Positions 1-10,609 of a DNA stretch of 64,000 bases are shown here, in pieces. The DNA comes from Prototheca cutis (Eukaryota > Chlorophyta > Trebouxiophyceae > Chlorellales > Chlorellaceae): the NCBI GenBank assembly GCA_002897115.2, contig BCIH01000007.1, positions 174,981-238,980 on the forward strand, given 5' to 3'. Position numbers and translations under genes: made by a program. Numbering within the stretch: position 1 is the stretch's first letter; every line of letters begins with the position of its first letter. A model generated the notes under the pieces. The model did not search any database. It had not been told where the DNA came from and worked only from the letters and a program-made list of their open reading frames with translations.

Positions 1-23
1 GGATGAGACAGGGCCAGGCCTCA

Positions 24-2314
24 TCACTGCAACCTTGTCAGCATGAACCAATACCCCGCCCCACACACAACCAACAAAGGCCACCGGCAAACCTGGTGCC
101 AGGTGACGGCACCATGCTTTCCCGCCACGCCACCAACCGACCACAGCATGTGCAGCACAGAGGCGACGGCATGCCGTGCCTCCGCCCGGATTCCGTCCGA
201 GGCGCCAACCAGTTCCGCGGCGCACACGGCCCGACCCGCGATTGCCAAGAGTTGTCCGATCAATGGCGCTGCATTGGTTGGGTTGTGCTGACATAGGCAG
301 GCTGCCGCGGCGCCGGCGGCAGCGAGTGCTTCGGGCCGGGCTGAGCCCCCCGAGACCACGACCCGTGCCAGTACACCGGGGACCGCAGTGTCCTGGACAG
401 CCACGGCACCGGGGTCAAGCGATTGCGCCCCCACGGGCACCAGCGCATGCAGCAGGCACGCCAGCCGTGCGTCTGCCTCGACGGCAGAGGGTGATGTGGC
501 CAGGAGTGTTTGGGATGTTGTCGCGCCGCCGCCGCAGGTGTCGCTGCTTGCCGGGCTCTCAGTCTTGCCTGTGCTGCGGCAATCGGGCAGTGGTGCTGCT
601 GCATCGGAGGGAGACACAGTGCCTTGCCCACCGCAGTCGTCGCTGGCGTGAAAGACAGTCCCGCCTTCCGCGGCAGCTCCCGTTGACGACAAGGGCACCG
701 CCGTCGCAGTACCTACGCCACTCCCAGACCCCTCGTCCGCATCATTCCAGCGCCAAAATGCGAGGAACGGCTGCTCGCGGAGCCCCTGCGCCCGTGCGGC
801 ACCCGCCAGCGCGTCCAGTGTCGCAGGGCGGGCTGTGTCTGGTGCTTGCTGAACCAAGAAATAGAGCAGCAATGCCGCTGCACCTCTCGTAACGGCGCTG
901 TCGTCGGCGAGCAACATCGTCGCAGTAAGCACGCCGCCGGCGGCCACCAGCTCGCGCGCCACATCAGCACGCCAAGCCGCCAGGCGCCACAGCATGCGCA
1001 GCAGGTGCGGCGCGGCGTCGGCCGGCGCCAGCCGCCGCCCCAGCAGCACCAGTGCCAGCGGGATGGCATTGCCCTCCAGCATCGCCTCCCTGGCCAGACC
1101 CTGCCCAGCCAGCGCACCCAGCGTGCGCGCTGCATATGCGGCCCGTGCCAGGGTTGCGGGCCCGGCGCCCGCCAGCACCCGCGGGTGCAGCGCCGCCAGC
1201 GCCTGCTCGGGTGTGTCGCAGCCACGTACATCGTCTGGGGATGTCGGGTACAGTTTCTGCTGTTGTTGGTGCTGCTGCTGCTGCTGCAGTCGTGACTGGT
1301 GTTGAGGTGGAGGAGGGTGGGCCGGCGACAGAACAGTCACTGGTTGTGGAGAGGGGTTGCCTGTTCCAGATGATGTGGCAGACGGCTTCACTGGGCCCTG
1401 TGCTGAAGCACTTGGCCCAGGCGAAGACTGCTCCAACGATTGCCGCAAAGGGCCCAGAGGTGGGAACTCCAGCAGGATTGGTTCATCTTCCTCACGTGTC
1501 GTCAGCGTGGGCCTTGGCACGTGGGGCCTGCTGCCATGCTGGCGTGGCGACGGCGCCGATGAAGGGGACGTGGGTGGCCACCCATCGTCGAGCAGGTGGT
1601 GGGAAGGCTTACTCGCAGTGTCTGCACTGGGTGCCTGAGCATCGGTGTCGCCCATGGCACCTGGCGCAGCACCGATGCCGGGCGCAAACTCTGGCGAGCC
1701 GCTGCCGTCAGGCGACTTTCGATGCCGACGCCGGGCCATGCTGAAGCAGTGGATGTCCACGATGTGGTTTGTCGCCGCCCAGCTGCTGATCAAGCTCTTC
1801 AGCGTGTGGTTGGGAATGAGCTGCAGGGAGGACGGGAAGGCTGGGTGCGTGACTGTGATGGCAGACATTGACTGGGTCGGCGGGCACTGCACAACCCAAA
1901 CAGCAAATGAAACACGCGGGCCCCCTGGGATCCATTGGCTGAGCCAAGGATGTGCACTGCCAGCGCCGACAAGAACCATCGTGTTTCCATCGTATTTATT
2001 CAGCAATTCCCGCTCCTGCAAGCACGCATCGAACAAGATGACCTCCAGACAGTGGGACACCAGCACCACTCCCCTGTCGAGGACAGACCCACCTGGACAT
2101 CAGTCTCCCCATGCAGCTCCACCCCCGTCAGCGGGTCTGTGGGCACTCTGCCCTCTCGAGCACAGCGCTCCAGCCAGGTAGTGATGCTGGATCGCTCGTA
2201 GGTCTGGCCTGTGGGGCCCAGGATGACCGGGTCCTGCATGACGTCATTGGAAATGGGGTCGAGGTACTCCTCCGGCGGTCGCAAGTCCGCCGGGGAGGCT
2301 GGTCCATCCCGCAT
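24..2314 (-). CDS. U-box / armadillo-repeat E3 ubiquitin ligase
   Basis: Two exons (2314-2093, 1820-24) joined by a phase-0 GT-AG intron give about 672 residues. Residues 15-88 form a U-box: the core PPEEYLDPISNDVMQDPVIL lies in exon 1, and the intron falls just before the conserved LIPNHTLK segment, which restores the canonical U-box. The fold recruits E2 enzymes without zinc, so a ubiquitin-ligase role is expected from family knowledge. A Pro/Ser-rich linker with a poly-Gln tract (near 1255-1290) follows, then alanine/leucine-rich helical repeats from about residue 280 that look like armadillo repeats. Start chosen at the ATG just before the U-box; another in-frame ATG lies at 2341. Divergent from FAD2. 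Substrate cannot be inferred. Confidence 0.85.
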
Positions 2315-3177
2315 TGAATGCAGAATGCATGCAAAATACAAGTTTGTTTACGAAGGCCGGGGGAATGAGCGATCCTCTCAGCAGTTCAAAACGCGCAACG
2401 CGCTTCCCACCCGTATTTTCCGGATCACTTTTTTGGCTGACCCGGGCAGCCAGCCAGAAGCTCCCTCCCATCCTGGACTGCGTATCTCTCGCGACTTACC
2501 AGTGCATTGTGGACATGCGCATGTTTACTACAGTGCCACATGGTGTGCCACTGGTGAAGCCATAGTGCCAAGACTGCTCCCACCCCCCACAAGCGGCATG
2601 GGTGCCAGGACGTAGGCCCCTCCTGTGCGCATGGATCATTGACATGCCGGGGAACTGCGTTGCTGCTCGGATCGAGCAACATTATTTGTAATGGCTGGAT
2701 GCGAACCGATCATTTTGCATCAGGGCACGCATCTCAGTGCTACATGCTGCAACAGGCCATGGGAACCCAGCATGGGGCCTTCTGCATCATGGAACAAGCA
2801 CAGGATGGACTGCTTTGTACAGGGACATCCCACATCACGTTAGGATATTTTGAAATGTGGAACTGATCAAAACATAGGCCTGCCTTGGATGGGGGTGAAA
2901 GAAGAGGGAAGAGGGGACAGAAGGCCCTCGGAAAGAGGGCTCGACGATGGGCCGTCGACGAGACGGGTTTGAACTCCCAGCATATCCTGGTGGGAAGAAA
3001 GCGGGCCCCCAATATGTGTCGTGCATCGGCAGTCCTGTGCGCGGTTATTAATAGTCTCCACGCCACGTCCAGGATACTAGTACCAAAATTGGACATGCCT
3101 GACCACATTATTTGACTTTTTCGTTCACACGTTTGAGCCCCTGTTCAGGCCCTCGCTCGGGCCAGCCGTTCCCAGCC
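2315..3177. promoter_or_regulatory. Divergent intergenic region between U-box gene and FAD2
   Basis: No coding exon was recognised here. The region must hold the 5' ends and promoters of both flanking genes, which are transcribed away from each other. No clear TATA box or repeat was identified. Confidence 0.4.
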
Positions 3178-4661
3178 ATGACGGCAGTCAAGCGCCAGGA
3201 GGTGGCCAAGCCCCCCTTCACCATTGGCACCCTGCGCAAGGCCATCCCCGCCCATTGCTTCGAGAGGTCGGCGCTCAAGTCGTTTGCCTACCTCGCGGTG
3301 GATGTCGCCCTGGTCGGACTGCTGTACGTCGCCTCCACCTACATCGATCCCGCCCCGGTGCCCACCTGGGTCAAGTACGGCCTGCTCTGGCCCCTGTACT
3401 GGTTCTTCCAGGCAAGTACTGCAGTGCTGGATGTGGTACTGGGCATGCATGGCATGGTGGCATTGGCGCGGAGACCGCGGGTGTCGCGTGGCCTGGCTGG
3501 ACTGGAGGGTTTTTCCGTGTGTCAGCGCACCCACGTGCCCCACTGTGCCACGGCTGCTGCAGGGTGCGGTGGGCACCGGCATCTGGGTTGTCGCCCATGA
3601 GTGTGGCCACCAGGTAGGAGGGTTGGGTTTGAGATTTCTCTGGGTTTTGTTTCCTTGCACGAGGACGTCGCAGGACGGTGGAGTATTCGTACTTGGCTGG
3701 TCGCGCGGCATGGGTGGCTGGTCCAGACCTAGGCAGGGTGCGCTGAGGTCTGCCCATGGGTCCGCCCATGTTCCGCCCTCGCATCCCTTGCCAAATCCCC
3801 CCATCCCCCCAACGCACACACACGCCTTCCCCACAACAACAGGCTTTCTCGAGCAGCCAGGCGCTGAACGATGCCGTTGGCCTTGTGATGCACTCTGTGC
3901 TGCTTGTCCCCTACTACTCGTGGAAGCACTCCCACCGCCGCCATCACAGCAACACGGGGTGCCTGGACAAGGACGAGGTGTTTGTGCCCAAGCACCGCTC
4001 TGAACCGCATGAGGGCTACGAGCTGGAGCAGATGTTTGCCTTCCGCTTGATCAAGATCATCATCACGCTGACCCTGGGCTGGCCGCTGTACCTGGCCTTC
4101 AACGTCGCGTCGCGCCCCTACCCGCGTTTTGCCAACCACTTTGACCCATGGTCGCCGATTTTCAGCAAGCGTGAGCGCGTCGAGGTGGCCATCAGCGATG
4201 CCGCGCTGGTCGGCATGGTGTCGGTCCTCGGCTACCTGGGCCGGACCTTTGGTGGCGCCTGGCTGGTCAAGACGTACGTCGTTCCCTACCTGATCGTCAA
4301 CATGTGGCTGGTCATCATCACCCTGCTCCAGCACACGCACCCTGCGCTGCCGCACTACTTTGAAAAGGACTGGGACTGGCTGCGCGGCGCAATGGCCACT
4401 GTCGACCGCTCCATGGGCCCGCCCTTCCTGGACGTCTTCTTCCACCACATCTCTGACACCCACGTGCTGCACCACCTGTTCAGCCAGATCCCGCACTACC
4501 ACGCCGAGGAGGCCAGCGAGGCCATCAAGCCGATCCTCAAGCAGTACTACCAGCACGATGACCGCTGGGTCGGCAAGGCCCTGTGGCAGGACTGGTCCTC
4601 ATGCCGCTACGTCGCGCCCGACGACCCGGCCGACGATTCGGCCCTCTGGTTCCGCAAGTGA
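3178..4661 (+). CDS. FAD2: Delta-12 (oleate) fatty acid desaturase
   Basis: Three exons (3178-3411, 3563-3613, 3843-4661) encode 367 residues. The protein converts oleoyl to linoleoyl chains on ER phospholipids. All three histidine boxes that bind the di-iron centre are present: HECGHQ at residues 90-95 (the whole middle exon ends on it), HSHRRHH at 124-130 and HVLHH near 302-306. Hydrophobic segments lie around them, and there is no transit peptide, as expected for the microsomal rather than plastid enzyme. Intron 1 has a GC donor (CAG|GCAAGT); no GT donor nearby would keep the frame. I recall the Prototheca/Auxenochlorella FAD2 as very similar in sequence, which is the main taxonomic clue in the window. 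Confidence 0.96.
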
Positions 4662-4880
4662 GGGAATTTATAAGTGCGAGGGCCAGCGCGCGTCACGCAC
4701 ATGAGCGCTCGAAGATCAGTGCGTCCATGCGTGCATCCACGTTACGCTCCCGCACTCAACCACAACTATTATTTTGTACAAGCAGTAGAATGACGGGGTT
4801 GTCCCTTAGAAACAATACGTACTGTGAGTTGTTTTGTAGGGTAGCTTCCTTCCTGCTCCCTTCTCCATACTCGCTTGTCT

Positions 4881-4885
4881 TGTAA
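4881..4885 (+). terminator. Putative poly(A) signal of FAD2
   Basis: TGTAA, the poly(A) signal typical of green algae, occurs about 220 bases after the FAD2 stop codon. A second copy lies at 5009-5013. The assignment is by motif and position only. Confidence 0.4.
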
Positions 4886-5146
4886 CGCCCCGTTCCTAGG
4901 CTTGCCTGCCCAGGGACCCCGGTTGAGACTCGCAGGAACGCTTGGTGCATTTGCGTCCGAAAAGCATTTCATCCACCGTTGGCTGTGGGGTGCAAAGCCA
5001 TAATTTTCTGTAATCCCTCGACCTCCAAGACTGGTATGTTCCAAGGGGCCACAGGGGACTTGACGGGCACCACCAGGGTTGACCATTATCATCCAGACCA
5101 AACGCAACCCCCGGCCCCGGCGTGGTCCGCGCCCGGGTCACGACGA

Positions 5147-5947
5147 ATGATCGGCACAGGGGGCGGGGAACGGGATGCTCTGCGGTCAGCGCGGGGCGCA
5201 CAAGACGCCACCATCCCGACGCCACCACTGGCCAACAGCGGACAGGCCGGGCGGACCAGGCGACGCCGAAAAACCAAACTGGGCGCAGTCGGGAGGAAGA
5301 TCCAGGAGACCATCGTGGTCCTGCTGGTGCAGCTCCTGTCGCTGCCGCGCACAGTCTGCCCTGACATGCTCGAGGACATCTGCAAACCGGAAATCACCGC
5401 TCGCAAGGGCAGCACGCAGGACCTCTACTTTCACGGCTCCCTGGGCTTGGCGCTGAGGGCGGGCGCGCTGCGACTCGCAAAGCCGCTGGTCCCGCATGCG
5501 GTGTTCATGCTTGCGCAGCGGTGTGAGCTAGGCGACCCTGTTGTCTGCGCAAACGTGGGCAGGCCGGTGGAGCAGCCCGCAATTGGACGCGGGGGCCCCG
5601 GGGATGCGCTGCTGGACGCGTGGCGAAAAGTAGCAGCCGAGGTGTCTCCAGCGAGCAGTGCCACCGAGACTGGCTCCACACGGCACGACGCCCCAATAGC
5701 TCCCAGAGGCCGACCACGTGTGCCACCACCTCCCAGGCCGGCTGAGGCCATGCCCACCTTGCAAGCCGGCGCAGCTGCATCCCGGTACTCTGGGAGCGTG
5801 CTGGACCTATCAATGTCGGAGGACGGTGGGAGTCAGGGGAGCCTGTCAATGGCCCGAGGATATCGAGGTCATCGATGTGGATCTGCACGTCGACGGCGAA
5901 GGCGGGCCTGCATTCGGCCACTAGGACGCGCCTGGCCCTTCGTCTGA
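5147..5947 (+). CDS. Hypothetical protein
   Basis: An open frame of about 266 residues from the ATG at 5147; an earlier in-frame ATG is at 5036 and the frame stays open upstream to 4979. I do not recognise the family. The N-terminal part has an Arg/Lys cluster, followed by a hydrophobic, Leu-rich helix-like segment (about 5310-5540) that looks genuinely coding. The C-terminal part is Pro/Ala-rich and ends in an odd Arg-rich stretch. In the +1 frame at 5860-5924 an acidic tail (PEDIEVIDVDLHVDGEGG) is encoded instead, so the last 100 bases may hide a frameshift or a very short intron. Same strand as the downstream lipase gene. Confidence 0.4.
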   Translation: MIGTGGGERDALRSARGAQDATIPTPPLANSGQAGRTRRRRKTKLGAVGRKIQETIVVLLVQLLSLPRTVCPDMLEDICKPEITARKGSTQDLYFHGSLGLALRAGALRLAKPLVPHAVFMLAQRCELGDPVVCANVGRPVEQPAIGRGGPGDALLDAWRKVAAEVSPASSATETGSTRHDAPIAPRGRPRVPPPPRPAEAMPTLQAGAAASRYSGSVLDLSMSEDGGSQGSLSMARGYRGHRCGSARRRRRRACIRPLGRAWPFV

Positions 5948-6530
5948 TACGGCGGCACTGCGAACCTGGTTTGCAGTCATGCTCAAGGGTCAGTAGCGGG
6001 CGTTCGTGAAACCACCTCAATCGCAAATGCAAGGTGTGCTCTTTCCATCCCTGATCCCCAAAATTTCTAATATGAGTAATTCGGAAAGGAAAGGGCGCTG
6101 CAAATGCCTATCCACGCGTTTCAAAGTGCCCGATCCCTGGCACCGCGCTCCGGGGGTGCTTTGGGAGGGTACTGCGTACAGACAAGCCAACCTCCTTCCC
6201 ATAGGTGTCCGCCCATTGCGTCAGTGCCTTGGGATGAAATTATCGTGCAGCAGGCGAGGTTGGTGGGCATAGCAGGGCCCATAACACCATTTGTTAAATT
6301 AGTGGGCTGCCCGGACTCCCAAACCCCCGGCCGTGACGGAAATCGCGAGCGAGATCCACACGCCGAGAAAGCAAGCGTCTCGGGGCTCACACCGCACGAC
6401 GATGGAAACGCATGGAATGCGACGCACTCAAATGAACGTGTTCTTTTGTTCACGACTGCTCAAGGGGCTGCCAAGCTGAGCAGGCCCATGTAGCCAGACA
6501 CGTCACCTCCAGCGAAGCCGGGTCCTGCCC
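5948..6530. other. Intergenic region upstream of DAG lipase
   Basis: Nothing coding was recognised. It should contain the 3' end of the hypothetical gene and the promoter of the lipase gene. Confidence 0.3.
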
Positions 6531-9500
6531 ATGTCGGTAACCGCTGTTGCTGCTGCCGGCACAGCGCTGGCTCTCTGGCTCTACAGCAGGCGTCAGAATG
6601 AGCTGGACTGGGAAGAGAGGGAGGTAGCGACCCACAGGGGAGCGCACAAGGCGCCCCAGACCTTTGTCGAAGACCTCTACTACTTCGCGGAGGGCCTCAG
6701 GTGTGGGCAGGGGAAGCTGGGCCCTGGGGTGACGGGCGAGGGTTTGCCGGCGCCATGTGCTCTACCATGAATGGTTGTATTTGTGGGCAATTGCGAGCGG
6801 GGCCCATGACGTCTGCATGCTTGCCAGCGGGCACATCCCGGGCTTTTCCATGAGCATGGGTCTTGACTTCCGGGCCCATGGAGGGCACATCTCTTGTTGT
6901 GCCCGTCATGGACAGAGGCCCGTGGGTTTTCACCATGGCCACCGATGCAGCTCCGTGCTGTGCTGTGCCATTGCAGATGATAGTGATGCAGGAGCTTTGG
7001 TGCGACAATGTGTCATTTAACAACAACCCCCCCCCCCCCCCCCCCCCCCCCCACACACACACATGCGCGACAGGTACACGTATGCGGAGACGCTGGGGCG
7101 CTGGGCGACGGCGGACTTGCTGATCGGGCTCGCGTACCTGAGCCGAAAGGACCCCCCCGAACACGTGACGACAGAGATTGCGCGGGCAGGCGTGCCGCTG
7201 TCAAAGCGGCTGGCGGTGGCAGATGAGGCATCGCTGGCGGAAGCAGCTCGAGAGCTGCGCGAGATCCGTCGCGTGTTCCAGTACTGCATGGGCATGCGTG
7301 AGCGCCGGGCGGATCGCCAGCGTGCGTATTTCATCGATGTGCTGGGTTTCTCCCCCAGCGCGGTGCTGATGCAGGAGGCTCGCGCGGGCGTGCTCAAACC
7401 CAGTTTTGTCCTGTTGCGCGACGACTCATTGGGCACGGTGGCGCTGGTCATCCGTGGCACACATTCGTTCAAGGACTTGTTCACCAGCCTGACGGGTGCC
7501 AGCAAGCCGCACCATCTTGCTGATTCCAATGGAGTGGTCCTGGGGTATAGCCACTTTGGCATGCTGGCCGCGGCACGGTGGGTGCTGGCACAGGCGGCGG
7601 GACCCATGGCCGCCGCGTTGGCCGCATGCCCCGGCCACGCCCCGCGCGTGGTCGGCCACTCCCTGGGTGCGGGCACCGCGGCGCTGCTGACCATGATGCT
7701 CCGCGAGCGCGGCGGCGCATTTGCCGAGACGCGGTGCGTGGCCGTGGCGTGCCCGGCATGTATGACTGTGGAGCTAGCCCGCGGCTGCGCGGGCTATGTC
7801 ACCTCCATCGTCAACTCTGCTGACATCATCCCCTCGGTTTCCCCCGGTGCGGCCGACGCCCTCCGTGCCGAAGTCAACGCCCGCGCCTGGGGCGGCGAAC
7901 TGCGTGCCGAGCTCCGTGCCACGGGCGTCGTGCGGGCCCTCGAGTCGGGCGTCCGGGGGGTCGGAGATGTCGCCCGGAGCGCGGGGTCCTGGACGGGCGG
8001 CGCCCTCGTCGCGGCCTGCGCCCCGCCGGGCCGGTTTCTCGCCCGCAGGCTCAGTTCGTCGGGAAGAAGGGCTGGTGGAGGGAATGATGGTGGGGATGTC
8101 GGCGACGGAAGACCGGGAGGTGCCGATGCCAGGAACGGGAGCGCAGCGGCATCGACGTCGCGGCCATCTGCCGCGCATGTGCACAAGCGCCGCAAGTCGG
8201 ATGCCGACGAGCCCCTGGCTGGCGACAGCGCTGGCGGTGGCGGAGCTGCGACGACAGGGTCGTCGTCTGCGGCAAACGCCCCTGCTCTGGCGCGCAGCGG
8301 CAATGCAACCGAGGACCCTGCCATCGGAGTGTCGTCATCGATCCCCGCTTCGCCGCTGGTGGGACGGCTCAACTCGCTGCGAGTTGCAGCAGCACGTGCC
8401 CCCGCCGCGCTGTCGTCCTCGCTGCCCAGCGCCACGGCGGTGGCAGGGTGGTGGGCCGCCCGGCGCCGTGGCGTCGCCGGTGCCGCCGAGTTTGCCGCAA
8501 GCTGTCTGCCCTCAGGCCGTCGCTCTGGGCAAAGGCGGCCCGAGGCATTTGATGCCGAGCTCGGAGGGTTGCTCGAGGCGGAGGGGCAGGGCAGGGTTGG
8601 CGACGGCGAAACTGGGGGCACGATCGTGACGACCCCGGCGTCACGCCCGCTGGCCCGGTCGCCCGACCATCGCCCCGAGGGCCTGCAGCGCCGGTCGAGC
8701 GACGTACTCCTCTCGCCGCGGCGACTTTCCATGGGCAAAGACGATGAAGAGGATGACGACGACGATGACCGGGAGGATTGCGAAGACCAGGGGGTTGGGA
8801 TTGGAGGCAGCGCACGAAGCTCTTTGTTCGGCCGGAGCCACAAGCCCAGCGATGGCAGCCGGTCCGACGGCTCGACGGGGCTGGTGCACAGCCGCCACCG
8901 GCGCCGCCGGCGGCCGGGCTCAGCCCTTTTCTCCTCTGACGATTCGGCCGGGAGCAGCGACTCGGATGGCAACGATGAGGTGAGCGAGGAGCTCCAGCGA
9001 GGGGCCGCGGCTCGCCTGTCGGAGGTAGAAGCCGCTGTGCGCGACGCGCGCAGCGCGCCTTGGTGCGCCGAAGGCGGTGGCACTGGGGCTGGCGCCGGTT
9101 CTGAGCCGGCCGTGCCTGCCGTGTTTGCGCCGGGGGATTACGGCGCCGGGGGTTTAGGTGGCACAGGACAGCCCGCTGGCGCTGCACGCCCTGCACCCGC
9201 ACGGAGGAACAGCAAGCAGGAGCTGGTGTGGCGACGTGCGCTGTACCCGGCGGGCCGCATCATGCACCTGGTGCCTGCAGATCTGGTGCCGGTGATGGAC
9301 GAGGAGAACGAGTTTGAGCTGGTCCTGCCCCGGAGCAGCGGTGGCGGTGGTGATGCTCCTGGGATGCCAGGAGGAGTTGGCAGGAACGGCGATGCCGCCA
9401 CAACCCCCGGAGCAGAACCCGGTGCAGCCAACAACGGCAACAGCACAGACTCGCCCAGCCCCGGGCGCCGGCCCGAGCGGATGGCGCTGGTGGATGAGGT

Positions 9501-9735
9501 CCCGCACACGATGTACGGCCGCATCCGGCTGTGCCGCAGCGTGCTGAGCGACCACATCATCCCCAACTATGTGGCTTCGCTGGACAGCGCGCTGGAGGAC
9601 CTGCCGTTTGACCCCGCCGACATCAAGATCCCGGAAGCCCAGTCGGTTGTCCCTGGTCGCGGAGCAAGCGGGGAGGCGACAACGCAGGCTGCCCCGAGCC
9701 CGGGCCCGGACGCCGCGGACATCATGTCTGCCTGA
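6531..9735 (+). CDS. sn1-specific diacylglycerol lipase-like (lipase class 3) with large insertion
   Basis: Two exons (6531-6700, 7074-9735), joined in phase 2, encode about 943 residues. The start has a single hydrophobic anchor (residues 4-18), unlike the four-helix bundle of animal DAGL. The alpha/beta-hydrolase core includes VVGHSLGAGTAALL with nucleophile Ser253, then SADIIP with Asp307, and much later SDHIIPNY with His884; these match the Ser-Asp-His triad order of DAGL-type class 3 lipases. Between the Asp and His lies a stretch of roughly 430-550 residues that is mostly Ser/Gly/Ala/Arg-rich, with an acidic run near 8735-8775. The family releases 2-monoacylglycerol and a fatty acid from diacylglycerol. 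The intron carries a run of 26 C just before its acceptor. Next to FAD2 on the same strand, but co-regulation is not shown. Confidence 0.88.
7027..7052 (+). repeat. Poly-C tract (26 C) before a 3' splice site
   Basis: Homopolymer in the lipase intron, ending 21 bases before the AG acceptor. It occupies the place of a polypyrimidine tract. Confidence 0.8.
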
Positions 9736-10609
9736 TGGTTGTCGAGGGGTGGCCGGCGATAGGGAGAGAGTGATGGCGGACGTCGACACCGTTCCAACCC
9801 AAGTCGAGGTCCATGACGGGATCAACGATGCAACATGTACCATAGCAACAGCCATCCACCGTGTGGGATGGTCTGCACAGCGATTCAGTTGAACGCTTGT
9901 TGGTGGTGAATCCCTGTACACCAAGTGCTCGTGCCTGCAGTTTCTGGCGCATTTGCATTAGGACATTGCCTTTTTTGGCATTACATTGAGCCCCTGTAAA
10001 GACCCGGTCTTTGATGAGTTCTGGATTGGCAGCACGGTGCCATTGTGAGGGCTGGTCTGTGTCCAGTCACGACGGCTTCCTGCCTGGGCAAGACTGTGCG
10101 GCTGATGTCCAGCGATAAACCTCCACAACATAAAATGCCATCAGTAGGCTTCGCATTGCCGAATGCGTCCTCCTGTGGCCTAGGCTGTTGGAGATGGGAG
10201 CTGTCTTGTGGGCATGAGCAGACCCGGCCTCCAAACAGTTGCCTGCCTGGGTGCTTCCCGTTGCGAGATCGGGAAAGGGGAGCCCTTTCGCAACAGCACT
10301 CGCCACCCAGGCAGATGGGGTCCCGCATCCCATCGCAGGCAGGAGCCCTCCCAGGGACGCAACACTTTGAATCAGCATTCCCTGTTCATTATTTTGAGAT
10401 TGTGGGATCGAGTTGATCAGGCCAGGGGCAGCCCAATATCTCTGGCCACCACTTCCGCACCACCCCCCGACAGCAGGCCGGCAGTGGGCTCCAGTCCCTG
10501 GAGCCGGTGACAATGGCATCGCAAGCCACCTGCATGTGACGTGAAGGAAATCACGAGGCGTGGATAGCTGGTGGCGGAAGGCCCGGGCAAGCACGAGCCC
10601 GGGCTGGCG
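9736..10609. other. Intergenic region between DAG lipase and PP4R3
   Basis: No gene was recognised. A TGTAA motif at 9995-9999 probably marks the 3' end of the lipase transcript; the rest should be the PP4R3 promoter and leader. Confidence 0.35.
9995..9999 (+). terminator. Putative poly(A) signal of DAG lipase gene
   Basis: TGTAA about 260 bases after the stop codon, in the sense orientation. Motif-based call. Confidence 0.35.

Noticed and set aside
2941..3000. tRNA-like GAGTTCAAACCC box on the minus strand
   Set aside because: No T-stem complement, anticodon arm or A box around it; no tRNA elsewhere on inspection.
7794..9083. 429-codon open frame antisense to the DAG lipase
   Set aside because: It mirrors the GC-rich, low-complexity insert of the lipase; no motif or splice structure, and the sense frame has catalytic motifs.
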